Shown: one piece after another, positions 26,021 through 34,213 of the stretch | Numbering within the stretch: position 1 is the first letter of the stretch | How the letters are laid out: each line of letters starts with the position of its first letter | Assembly: GCA_029851835.1 (NCBI GenBank) | Contig: JARKVD010000012.1 | Span: 1 to 64,000, forward strand | DNA from: Clostridium sp. | Lineage (GTDB): Bacteria; Bacillota; Clostridia; Clostridiales; Clostridiaceae | Direction of reading: 5' to 3' | DNA length: 64,000 nt | Translations under genes and position numbers: made by a program | Notes under the pieces: model-generated | The model's database searches: none | What the model saw: only the letters and a program-made list of their open reading frames with translations | What the model was told of the DNA's origin: nothing

Positions 26021-26095
26021 ATGAAACACCTTTTCATATTCATTGAAAGGTGTAAGTTCGTATAAACCAAATCATAGATTTGGATACTCACTTAA
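26021..26095 (+). repeat. Two-hairpin intergenic repeat, copy B2
   Basis: This is a tandem copy of B1 with about 85% identity. At the second stem GCAT/ATGC is replaced by GTAT/ATAC, so a C-G pair became a T-A pair and pairing is preserved. In the first stem ACACCTTTT with AAAGGTGT still pairs. It lies 57 bases before the 2H-like start codon. Confidence 0.85.
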
Positions 26096-26151
26096 GAATT
26101 AAATATAAGTTTTAGAGTGTCATTTATTACAACTCTAATCGGGAGGTAACC

Positions 26152-26700
26152 ATGAAATATTATTTAGTTGCAACCATAGACAATCAATTTATTGATGAAA
26201 TTCAATCTATCCAAAGGTTTTTAAATAAAAAATATAGAGTATATAAGAATATAACAAACCTTTATATCCCTCTAGGCTCTATTAATAACGCCGAATTTGA
26301 CAAATTAGATGAAATAATAAAAAAAATCATATCTCCTTATAAGAAATTTAGAGTTGGAATTGATAATGATATATATATTAATGATACATCTAATACTGTA
26401 AATTTAAAGGTTAAAGATAAAGGATATATAAATAAAATATCTCGAAGTCTATTTGATAAGCTTGATACTCATGGTATAAGCGCAAAGGATTTTTCAACCT
26501 GTGCATATTTTAACATGCCAATATCTAATGCTAACAATGCAATTAGAAAAGCATATGCAAATAACTCTTTTTCCTTAGATACATCAAAAGAAAAAACTGA
26601 TTTACTTAACTTCACTAAAATAGATAAAATTGAAGTTTGGAAACAACTGAACAACAGAAAAGATACTATAGTAAAAAGCTATGACTTAAAGGATTTTTAA
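26152..26700 (+). CDS. Degenerate 2H-phosphoesterase-like protein
   Basis: The protein has 182 residues from an ATG behind GGGAGGTAA. The layout matches the 2',5' RNA ligase/2H fold: ITNLYIPLG where HxTLxFLG is expected, then a helix, then KKFRVGIDND, then a second half ending FSTCAYFNMPISNAN where a second HxTL is expected. Both catalytic histidines appear missing (N and no H), so it should not be an active phosphoesterase. It may bind RNA or a nucleotide. The family assignment is fold-level inference. The leader carries two dispersed repeats. Confidence 0.5.
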   Translation: MKYYLVATIDNQFIDEIQSIQRFLNKKYRVYKNITNLYIPLGSINNAEFDKLDEIIKKIISPYKKFRVGIDNDIYINDTSNTVNLKVKDKGYINKISRSLFDKLDTHGISAKDFSTCAYFNMPISNANNAIRKAYANNSFSLDTSKEKTDLLNFTKIDKIEVWKQLNNRKDTIVKSYDLKDF

Positions 26701-26816
26701 ATTAACAATAATATTGGGACAAAATATGAAGCATCACTGAAAATAATGATTCTTAAACCTTTAATAATTATCCTCTCTATAGGGCAGACTAATCCTAAAG
26801 GATGGTGATTTGCTCT

Positions 26817-27251
26817 ATGTGGGGTATAATATTTTCTATCATTTCAGGGGTAGCCATGAGTGTTCAAGGTGTATTTAATACTCAACTCACGAAGAAAATT
26901 GGTGTATGGGAAACAACTGTACTTACTCAAGGAATTGCACTTTTAACAGCCCTAATCGTATTATTTTTTGCAGGAGATGGTAGTTTTAGAAATCTAAAAG
27001 ATGCCAATAAACTATATCTTTTAGCTGGTGTACTTGGAACTGTAATTACCTTTACAGTTATTCAAAGTATGTCTGATTTAGGTCCTGCTATTGCAGTTGC
27101 TACTATATTAGTTGCACAACTTGTAGCTGCTGCTCTTATAAATCATTTCGGTTGGTTTGGGTCCGAAGTTGTACATAGTTCTGTCATACGTCAAATTATT
27201 GGTGTTGCAGTAATGATAGTAGGAATCATTATTTTTAAATGGAAAGGATAG
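26817..27251 (+). CDS. Small DMT-superfamily transporter (DUF606/YdcZ)
   Basis: The protein has 144 residues from the ATG at 26817, giving MWGIIFSI as in homologues. The earlier ATG at 26802 falls inside the AAAGGATGGTG ribosome site and is rejected. It has four or five hydrophobic segments. ISGVAMSVQGVFNTQLTKKI and ATILVAQLVAAALIN are DUF606 hallmarks. Members are half-length and work as homodimers or with a paralogue. The substrate is unknown. A small hairpin, ATCCTaaAGGAT, covers the ribosome site and could modulate translation. Confidence 0.88.
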   Translation: MWGIIFSIISGVAMSVQGVFNTQLTKKIGVWETTVLTQGIALLTALIVLFFAGDGSFRNLKDANKLYLLAGVLGTVITFTVIQSMSDLGPAIAVATILVAQLVAAALINHFGWFGSEVVHSSVIRQIIGVAVMIVGIIIFKWKG

Positions 27252-27349
27252 TCCCTATCTTTTCTATTTTTTGTATGTCCTAATATATAATTTATATATT
27301 AAATATTAATACTAACATACTTAATGTATTACTATAGAGGAGGCAACAT

Positions 27350-28246
27350 ATGGACTTTAAACAATTAGAAGCATTTATCACAGTGTCCAAGCTTAAAAGC
27401 TTCTCAAAAGCTGCTAATGCCATTTATCTTTCTCAACCAACAATAAGCTCACACATTTCAAGCCTTGAACGTGAACTTAATATTCAGCTGTTTGATAGAA
27501 CTTCAAAAGAAGTTAACTTAACCCCTGTTGGAGAATCTTTTCTTCAATATGCAAATGACATAATCAACACTAGAAATAATGCTATTGCTGATTTAGCTAA
27601 TTTTAATAACAACATTTCTGGTATTTTGAATTTATCAGCAAGTACAACACCATGTAATTCACTACTACCTTCTCTCGTTTCTAAATTCAGTGAAATCTAT
27701 CCAACTGTAAAATTTAATATTAAAGAGCAGGGCTCCTCTAAAATAATAAATGACATCATTAATTTAAACTGTGAAATCGGGTTAGTTGGTGCAAATATAG
27801 ATAATCCTAAAATTAACAGCTATAAAATTATGGAGGATGAACTTGTTGTTATATCAAGTTCAAAATTAAAGTTACCTGAAATATTAACCATAGATGAGCT
27901 TATTAAATATCCATTTATTATGCGTGAAAAGGAATCTGCAACAAGGCAGACCCTTGAAGATAATTTCCAAGGACATAATATAGATTTAAGTAAAATAAAA
28001 ACCGTATGTGAGGTTGATAATATCCACTGTCAACTTAAATTTGTAAGTCTAGGCTTTGGAGTTTCAATTATCAGTAAAAGTCTCTTTGATGAGACAATAT
28101 TAAATGATACTATTTGTTTTAGTAGAATACAGGAGATTGACTTAAAAAGAAATATCTTTCTAGTAGTAAGTTCTAAGCGCACCTTAACTCCTACTGCTAA
28201 AGCTTTCTTCAACATGTGTATAGAAAAATTTAATCTTAAAATATAA
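27350..28246 (+). CDS. LysR family transcriptional regulator
   Basis: The protein has 298 residues. The N-terminal helix-turn-helix (LKSFSKAANAIYLSQPTISSHISSLERELN) and the substrate-binding domain (about 90-295) are those of CysL/CbbR-like LysR regulators. AGGAGGCAAC precedes the start. It lies downstream of the DUF606 transporter gene on the same strand and may regulate it. The effector is unknown. Confidence 0.93.
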   Translation: MDFKQLEAFITVSKLKSFSKAANAIYLSQPTISSHISSLERELNIQLFDRTSKEVNLTPVGESFLQYANDIINTRNNAIADLANFNNNISGILNLSASTTPCNSLLPSLVSKFSEIYPTVKFNIKEQGSSKIINDIINLNCEIGLVGANIDNPKINSYKIMEDELVVISSSKLKLPEILTIDELIKYPFIMREKESATRQTLEDNFQGHNIDLSKIKTVCEVDNIHCQLKFVSLGFGVSIISKSLFDETILNDTICFSRIQEIDLKRNIFLVVSSKRTLTPTAKAFFNMCIEKFNLKI

Positions 28247-28258
28247 TAGATAAAGCTA

Positions 28259-28305
28259 TATAAAGCTAAGGATTTCTTGATTAATCCTTAGCTTTAATTT
28301 TTATC
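28259..28305 (+). terminator. Terminator of the LysR gene
   Basis: AAAGCTAAGGATT (28262-28274) pairs with AATCCTTAGCTTT (28283-28295), followed by AATTTTTATCTTTTT. Confidence 0.93.
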
Positions 28306-28378
28306 TTTTTAAAAGCTTTAACAAATGTTTACTCCTTACATATACTAATAAGTGAAATAAGTATATAGGAGTACTTCT

Positions 28379-29644
28379 ATGTTTTTTAGCAAAAAAATGG
28401 ATCCTCTTCTTAAAAATATAGTTGAAGAAAATCTCTATAATAATTATAGAGTTATTATACAATACGGAAGCATTTCTGGCTCAATTGAAAAAAAAGTACG
28501 TTCTTTTAAGGGCGAAATTATATATGATATTAAATCTATCAATTGTATATGCGTTATAATTAATAAACACGGGCTTAAAAGAATGCTAGAACTTCCTGAT
28601 GTAAAATATGTATGTTTAGATGAATCTGCATATCTATGTGGAAAAAATGTACTTCATGCAAATGGAATATTCCTAGATAATAAAAACTATACCTTGTTAA
28701 AAGAAAGAAAGGTTTCAGGAAAAGGAATTTGCATAGGAATAATTGATAGTGGTGTTTATCCACATATTGATCTTGCTACACCAACCAATAAAGTAAAAAA
28801 GTTTATAGATGTAATTAATAACATAACCTTTCCCTATGATGATAATGGTCATGGCACCTTTATATCTGGAATTTTATGTGGTGAAAATAACGCCAGCAAA
28901 AATGTTAAGCAAAGAGGCATTTCAGTAGATAGTGAGCTTATTATGATTAAAGCTTTTAATAAATTTGGTAAAGGATATGTTTCATCAACCCTTTACGCCT
29001 TTGATCAACTTTATAAATTAAGTGAAGAATTTAATATAAAGATTATTTGTGCACCCTTTGAAGTTCCAACGCTAAATAAAACTATCCTCACACTCTACGA
29101 TAAAATATTTACTATGTTTAGAAATAAAAATATACTTATCATTGTTCCTGCAGGAAATAATGAAAGTAAAGAAGATACCATTAGAGGTATAGCTTTGTCT
29201 GATAAAGTACTTACTGTTGGCGGTATAAATACTAACTCAACTTATATAGTAAGTGAATACTCATGCTGTGGCTCAACAAAAATCTTAAAAAAGCCTGATT
29301 TTGTTGCTGCAAGCGATGATATCATCTCACTAAATACCGACAAAAGCTATGTTTCCCAACGTGATGGCGAAAAAATATATCCTCATCCACTTACAACACC
29401 TTATACAGCCTTAAGCGGCACATCAATTGCTTGTGGATTTATAACCGGTGTATGTTCTCTTTTACTACAATGTAACAATAATTACACCTTTGATGATATA
29501 TATTCGTTACTTAAAATAAATTCCATTTTAATAAAAGATAAAAAATACAAGCAAGGCCATGGATATATAAATGTATCTAATTTAATAAATAACTTAAAAA
29601 TTACAAATAACATTCTTCAAGTCAATGATGATAAAAAGAAATAA
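28379..29644 (+). CDS. Subtilisin-like S8 serine protease without signal peptide
   Basis: The protein has 421 residues. The catalytic triad is complete: Asp123 in IIDSGVYP, His158 in DNGHGTFISG and Ser349 in LSGTSIACG, with the oxyanion Asn in VPAGNN. An N-terminal prodomain-like region (about 1-110) is present but no signal peptide, so it is probably cytosolic or a spore/forespore protease like CspABC or IspA. It is preceded by GGAGTACTTCT. The terminator is shared with cinA. The target is unknown. Confidence 0.9.
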   Translation: MFFSKKMDPLLKNIVEENLYNNYRVIIQYGSISGSIEKKVRSFKGEIIYDIKSINCICVIINKHGLKRMLELPDVKYVCLDESAYLCGKNVLHANGIFLDNKNYTLLKERKVSGKGICIGIIDSGVYPHIDLATPTNKVKKFIDVINNITFPYDDNGHGTFISGILCGENNASKNVKQRGISVDSELIMIKAFNKFGKGYVSSTLYAFDQLYKLSEEFNIKIICAPFEVPTLNKTILTLYDKIFTMFRNKNILIIVPAGNNESKEDTIRGIALSDKVLTVGGINTNSTYIVSEYSCCGSTKILKKPDFVAASDDIISLNTDKSYVSQRDGEKIYPHPLTTPYTALSGTSIACGFITGVCSLLLQCNNNYTFDDIYSLLKINSILIKDKKYKQGHGYINVSNLINNLKITNNILQVNDDKKK

Positions 29645-29677
29645 GCATCCCCAACCTATGGGATGCTTATTTCTTTT
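29643..29677. terminator. Bidirectional terminator between the S8 protease and cinA
   Basis: AAGCATCC (29643-29650) pairs with GGATGCTT (29661-29668), with T-rich flanks on both strands. It serves the converging genes. Confidence 0.88.
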
Positions 29678-30902
29678 ATAAAAGCTTCCTTCTAAGCATA
29701 TCAATAAGAGTTATTGTTGCTCTCTCTCTTATTCTCTGTCTACTTCCAGTTAAATTTAATTTTTTAACTTCTACTTCTTTATTGTAATACACTGCAATGT
29801 AAACAAGTCCTACTGGCTTTTCCTGGGTTCCACCTCCAGGTCCTGCTACTCCTGTCGTTGCAATTCCAATGTCAGCCCCTGAAGTTCTAGCAACTCCTTC
29901 AGCCATTTCTCTTGCTGTTTCTTCACTAACTGCTCCAACTGTATTTAAAGTTTCTTCCTTAACTCCAAGTCTTCTTATTTTAGCTTCATTACTGTAAGTT
30001 ACCACACCTTCAAGAATACTTGCAGATATTCCTGGATAATTAATTAATTTTGCAGCTACCATACCACCTGTACATGATTCTGCAGTAGCAATTGTCAGCC
30101 CTTTTTCTACTAACATACCTCCTACAACCTCTTCTAATGTAGCTTCTCCTTCTGCGTAAACATTATTCCCTAATATACTTCTTATTTCGGCTTCCACCGG
30201 AGCAATTAACTTATTAGCTGCTTCTTCATTTTCAGCCTTAGCTGTGATTCTAAAAATCATTTCTCCTTCTTTTGCATAAGGTGCAACGGTAGGGTTTTCA
30301 TTATCTATTAAATCTCCAATAAGTTCAGCAGCAGCACTTTCTCCAACCCCTATAACTCTAAGTACCTTAGAAACCAAAATCTCATTTGAATACTTTCTTA
30401 AGTATGGAATCACGCTTTCCTCAAACATAGCTTTCATTTCTCTTGGAGGTCCTGGCAACATAACTAAAACCTTTCCTAACTCATCAATTATACAGCCTGG
30501 AGCAGTTCCATTATTATTTTTTAAGACAATAGCATCCTCTGTAAAATACGCCTGCTTCTCATTTGTTTTTCCTAGTGGCTTGTTTATCTTTGCAAAATAT
30601 TCTTTTATTAACTTTAATGATTCTTCATGACATACTGATTCCTTTCCAAAGTACTCAAAAGCCACTTCCTTTGTTAAATCATCCTTTGTTGGTCCTAATC
30701 CTCCAGTTGTTATAACTAAATCAGCTCTTGAAAAAGCAAGATCATAAGCCTGTTTTAGCCTTTCTGGATTATCTCCTACTACAGATTGATAATATACAAA
30801 TATACCTTCTTCGCTAAGCCTTTTAGCTATGTACTGTGCATTTGTATTTACGATATCACCCAATAAAATTTCAGTTCCTACTGCAAGTATTTCACATCTC
30901 AT
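29676..30902 (-). CDS. cinA: CinA-like competence/damage-inducible protein (nicotinamide nucleotide amidase)
   Basis: The protein has 408 residues with two domains. The N-terminal MoCF/molybdopterin-like domain has LAVGTEILLGDIVNTNAQYI and TGGLGPTKDD. The C-terminal CinA domain has TAESCTGGMVAAKL and GVAGPGGGTQEKPVGLVYIA. The C-terminal domain hydrolyses nicotinamide mononucleotide and the N-terminal domain has ADP-ribose-type pyrophosphatase activity in characterised members. It is the second gene after the M16C protease on the minus strand, separated by a hairpin. Confidence 0.96.
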   Translation of the reverse strand: MRCEILAVGTEILLGDIVNTNAQYIAKRLSEEGIFVYYQSVVGDNPERLKQAYDLAFSRADLVITTGGLGPTKDDLTKEVAFEYFGKESVCHEESLKLIKEYFAKINKPLGKTNEKQAYFTEDAIVLKNNNGTAPGCIIDELGKVLVMLPGPPREMKAMFEESVIPYLRKYSNEILVSKVLRVIGVGESAAAELIGDLIDNENPTVAPYAKEGEMIFRITAKAENEEAANKLIAPVEAEIRSILGNNVYAEGEATLEEVVGGMLVEKGLTIATAESCTGGMVAAKLINYPGISASILEGVVTYSNEAKIRRLGVKEETLNTVGAVSEETAREMAEGVARTSGADIGIATTGVAGPGGGTQEKPVGLVYIAVYYNKEVEVKKLNLTGSRQRIRERATITLIDMLRRKLL

Positions 30903-30904
30903 AA

Positions 30905-30945
30905 TTAAAATTTAATGAGAAGCTCATTAAGAACTTCTCATTAAA
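30905..30945 (-). terminator. Terminator of the M16C protease gene
   Basis: AATGAGAAG (30914-30922) pairs with CTTCTCATT (30934-30942). The minus-strand tail is only AAATTTTAAT, so it may be partial and allow readthrough into cinA. Confidence 0.6.
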
Positions 30946-30956
30946 ATACTCCCCCC

Positions 30957-33884
30957 TTAATTAAAAACATTCTCGAGCTTTTTAAATATATCTTTGTTTT
31001 CTTTAATTTTATTATCATTTCCAAGAACAACAACAAAATCCTGCTTTAATACATCTTCAATCATTCCTGCAAAATTATTAATATCTTCAATCTTCGTTGA
31101 TAGAACTTCTTTTCTTTCTTTAACTCTATCTTCATGTGATATTCTTCTTAAATATAAACTCATTGCTACTTCTCCAGACATTGATGGAGTCAATGGAATA
31201 TCTAGTTCACTCATAGTTCCAATTATATACTTAGTCATCTCTCTATCTGTAGTTTTAAAGTTTCTTACATACTCTGGAGTTTCATCGTATGCCTTCAAGG
31301 TTTCTTTAATATTAGGATCTCTATAGCTTACAAATACCATATTCCCATTTCTTGAAATATTTGAAAATGCTCCATAAGCCCCACCTTGAACTCTTACCTT
31401 ATTCCATAGATAATCCATACCTATAATAGTTTTTAAAACTAAAAGCTTTCCTGTATACTCATATCCTAGCTTTTTGAAGTTATATCCTTTAGCTACATAT
31501 TGAACGTTTGCTGGAGTTAACATACCTTCTTTTTTATTTTCTTCTTTAAATTCATATGAATATCTTTCAACTTTATTAGTAGATAAAACTGATAAGATGG
31601 TGGAAACATTGTTTTGAACAGCCTCTAGCTCTTCTTCCTTTCCTGTTACAGCAATCATTAGATTATTAACATTAAAAATAGTATTAATCAATTCTTTTAA
31701 TTTATTAATAGTGCCATCAATTTTTTCATCATAATTATCATCTAAATTCTTTAAGAATCTATAGAATTCATATCCTGTAGTCTTTTCAACATAATTATAG
31801 GATGGTGAGAAGTATGATCCTACTCTTGTGCTTGTCACTTGATGTCCTCTCTCCAACAACCTCATTTCTACTCTAGAAATTAACATTCTTAGAAGTTCTC
31901 TAATTCTCTTCTTATCTTCAAATTTTGTATTTTTAATGATATCTGCAATAATATTTAAAGCTACTGGTAATTTATCTACTAAAACACTACAATGACCTTC
32001 TAAGTATGGATTTAATAAGTTAATATCCTTACTATCTCCATAAACCTCGCTTCTGAAATAAACTCCTCCAGTATTTATTAAAACCTCATTTGATAACTCT
32101 CCATAAGTATAGGTTGATGTATCTAATTTACCAAGAAGCGTTCCAAGTAAACTTATATATGGTATGTCTTCTTCCTTAATGCAAGTACTATTAAACATAA
32201 AGGATATATATGCAATTTTACTTGTGAATACATCATGGTATAAAACCCTTATGCCTTCTACTTCTTTTTCTTCAACCTTTAACTCTTCTACCTTATCATC
32301 AATATCACTTAATGAAAGTACTGGAATAGTTTCTAATAATTCATGAGAATCTGGAGTTGTTTGTCTTCTAATCAACGCCCTGGTCTCATTAACTATATCT
32401 TGCAACTCTTCCATAGATAAGCTTTCTTTATATCTTTGCAATCTTTCCTTTAACTTTGCTTCTTTTTCATCTGCTAATCCCTTCTTTGGAGCCAAAATCA
32501 ATAAAGATGAATGATTGTTTTTTAATAAATACTTCTCTATCAATTGCTCAAAGTAATTAGTAGTAAGGCCCTGTTTCATCTTTTCTATATTCTTCTCATA
32601 TCTGAAATGAATTAGTGGATCACCATCATGAAGCCAGCTATCCATAGCAGTCATATAATAATAAAGTCCCTTAGGCATACCTTGGAAGTCAGCTTCTCTT
32701 AATTTAAATTCAGTAATATTTACACAAGCTTCAACCAGTTTTTTATCAATTCCATTCTTTACAAGATCTTGTAAAGTTCCAAAAAACACGTCCCTAAACT
32801 TTTCTTTTTTCTCTTTCTCGCTACCCTTAACTACTATGCTAAATACCGGTTGAAGAATACTTCCGTCAAAGTATCCATATACGTCTTTACCTAATTCAGC
32901 ATCAAGAAGGGCCTGTTTTAAAGGTGCGCCTTGAGTCTCTAATAATAGATATTCTAAGGTACTTAAAGCTAAGTATAATTCATCATCAGTAGACCTTCCA
33001 GTTACAAAATTCATGGCCATAAATGTCTTTTCTTCTGAATTATCTTCAGCAGAAATAGAATACTCTTTAACTACTTCCTTCATCTTTTCAAATGGTTCTT
33101 CCGGAGCAATTTTAGCATCAACTTCTCTTCTCTCAAAGTTAACTAAGTAATTGTCATTTATAAAAGCTAACATTTTCTCAAGATTACCATCTCCATATAA
33201 GAAAATAAAGCTGTTTGATGGGTGATAATATTTTGCATGGAAGTCTAAAAAATCTTCCTGGGTCAAATCTGGAATAAAATCTGGATCTCCACCTGATTCA
33301 CACCCATAAGTATTGTTTTCAAATAAGGAGCCTTGAATATTTCTCATTAAAACACCATCTGGAGAAGAAAAAGCTCCCTTCATTTCATTATAAACAACTC
33401 CTTTATATGTTAATTCATCTTCGATATTCTCTAGCTCATAATGCCATCCTTCTTGCATTAATATTTCTTTAGTAGAATAAATATTGGGATAAAAAACTGC
33501 ATCTAAATATACATCCATTAAGTTAAAAAAGTCTTTCTCATTCTTACTTGCTAACGGATATATTGTTTTATCACTAAAAGTCATTGCATTTAAAAATGTG
33601 TTTAAAGATCCCTTAATTAACTCAACAAATGGTTCCTTAGTAGGAAATTTTTTAGAACCACATAAAACACTATGCTCTAATATATGTGCTACTCCAGTAT
33701 CATCACTTGGAGGAGTTTTAAATCCAATAGAAAAAACTTTATTAGAATCATCATTCTCTAAATGTAAAAGTTTCGCTCCTGTTTTTTCATGCTCAAATAT
33801 TCTAGCTATGGAATTTAACTCTTCTACCTTTTCTTGTCTTTCTAATTTAAATCCATGATATACTTTACCAACTTTATATTCCAT
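30957..33884 (-). CDS. M16C (presequence-protease/insulinase type) zinc metalloprotease
   Basis: The protein has 975 residues. The inverted zinc motif HILEH is at residues 67-71, with the downstream glutamate ligand in VYNEMKGAFSS. The second M16 half is also present (about 500-970), as in PreP-like single-chain enzymes. It degrades short peptides inside a closed chamber. The start follows AGGAGGATTAGT. It is separated by a hairpin from cinA downstream. Confidence 0.95.
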   Translation of the reverse strand: MEYKVGKVYHGFKLERQEKVEELNSIARIFEHEKTGAKLLHLENDDSNKVFSIGFKTPPSDDTGVAHILEHSVLCGSKKFPTKEPFVELIKGSLNTFLNAMTFSDKTIYPLASKNEKDFFNLMDVYLDAVFYPNIYSTKEILMQEGWHYELENIEDELTYKGVVYNEMKGAFSSPDGVLMRNIQGSLFENNTYGCESGGDPDFIPDLTQEDFLDFHAKYYHPSNSFIFLYGDGNLEKMLAFINDNYLVNFERREVDAKIAPEEPFEKMKEVVKEYSISAEDNSEEKTFMAMNFVTGRSTDDELYLALSTLEYLLLETQGAPLKQALLDAELGKDVYGYFDGSILQPVFSIVVKGSEKEKKEKFRDVFFGTLQDLVKNGIDKKLVEACVNITEFKLREADFQGMPKGLYYYMTAMDSWLHDGDPLIHFRYEKNIEKMKQGLTTNYFEQLIEKYLLKNNHSSLLILAPKKGLADEKEAKLKERLQRYKESLSMEELQDIVNETRALIRRQTTPDSHELLETIPVLSLSDIDDKVEELKVEEKEVEGIRVLYHDVFTSKIAYISFMFNSTCIKEEDIPYISLLGTLLGKLDTSTYTYGELSNEVLINTGGVYFRSEVYGDSKDINLLNPYLEGHCSVLVDKLPVALNIIADIIKNTKFEDKKRIRELLRMLISRVEMRLLERGHQVTSTRVGSYFSPSYNYVEKTTGYEFYRFLKNLDDNYDEKIDGTINKLKELINTIFNVNNLMIAVTGKEEELEAVQNNVSTILSVLSTNKVERYSYEFKEENKKEGMLTPANVQYVAKGYNFKKLGYEYTGKLLVLKTIIGMDYLWNKVRVQGGAYGAFSNISRNGNMVFVSYRDPNIKETLKAYDETPEYVRNFKTTDREMTKYIIGTMSELDIPLTPSMSGEVAMSLYLRRISHEDRVKERKEVLSTKIEDINNFAGMIEDVLKQDFVVVLGNDNKIKENKDIFKKLENVFN

Positions 33885-34052
33885 ACTAATCCTCCTAATT
33901 AAACGTATGTAATTTTATTATGTGTACTATAAACATTAGTTTAAGATTTTACATCAACCACTCAAGCTTTATCCGCTCAATTTATTTTGCAGTGAGCCTT
34001 ATAATATTATTTATCCTCATAATATTAATATTCCCTAATTATATTTAATTAA

Positions 34053-34138
34053 AAGAAACTCCTTCTCATATTTATTCGAAGGAGTACTCCACTTAGTAAG
34101 TTCTAGCTATCCAAATCAAAGATTTGGACTCTTACTTA
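34053..34138 (+). repeat. Two-hairpin intergenic repeat, copy C
   Basis: The first stem is ACTCCTTC with GAAGGAGT, perfect over 8 bp. The second stem is CCAAATC-aaa-GATTTGG, enclosed by GTAAG/CTTAC. Copy B has ACACC/GGTGT at the same place, so both arms changed together. The rest of 33885-34213 holds no recognised gene or site. Confidence 0.8.
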
Positions 34139-34213
34139 TAGAGAGTTAATACTAAGTACACATAGTATTATCCCTCTAATATGTTCTCTAATTTAATTAT
34201 TCTACTCTACCTT

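Noticed and set aside
25946..26095. CRISPR array
   Set aside because: Only two direct units are present, with no unique spacers and with internal hairpins. They match dispersed single copies elsewhere, and there are no cas genes.
26701..26816. Riboswitch before the DUF606 transporter
   Set aside because: Only small hairpins around the ribosome site are visible. I could not match guanidine, fluoride or preQ1 consensus elements.
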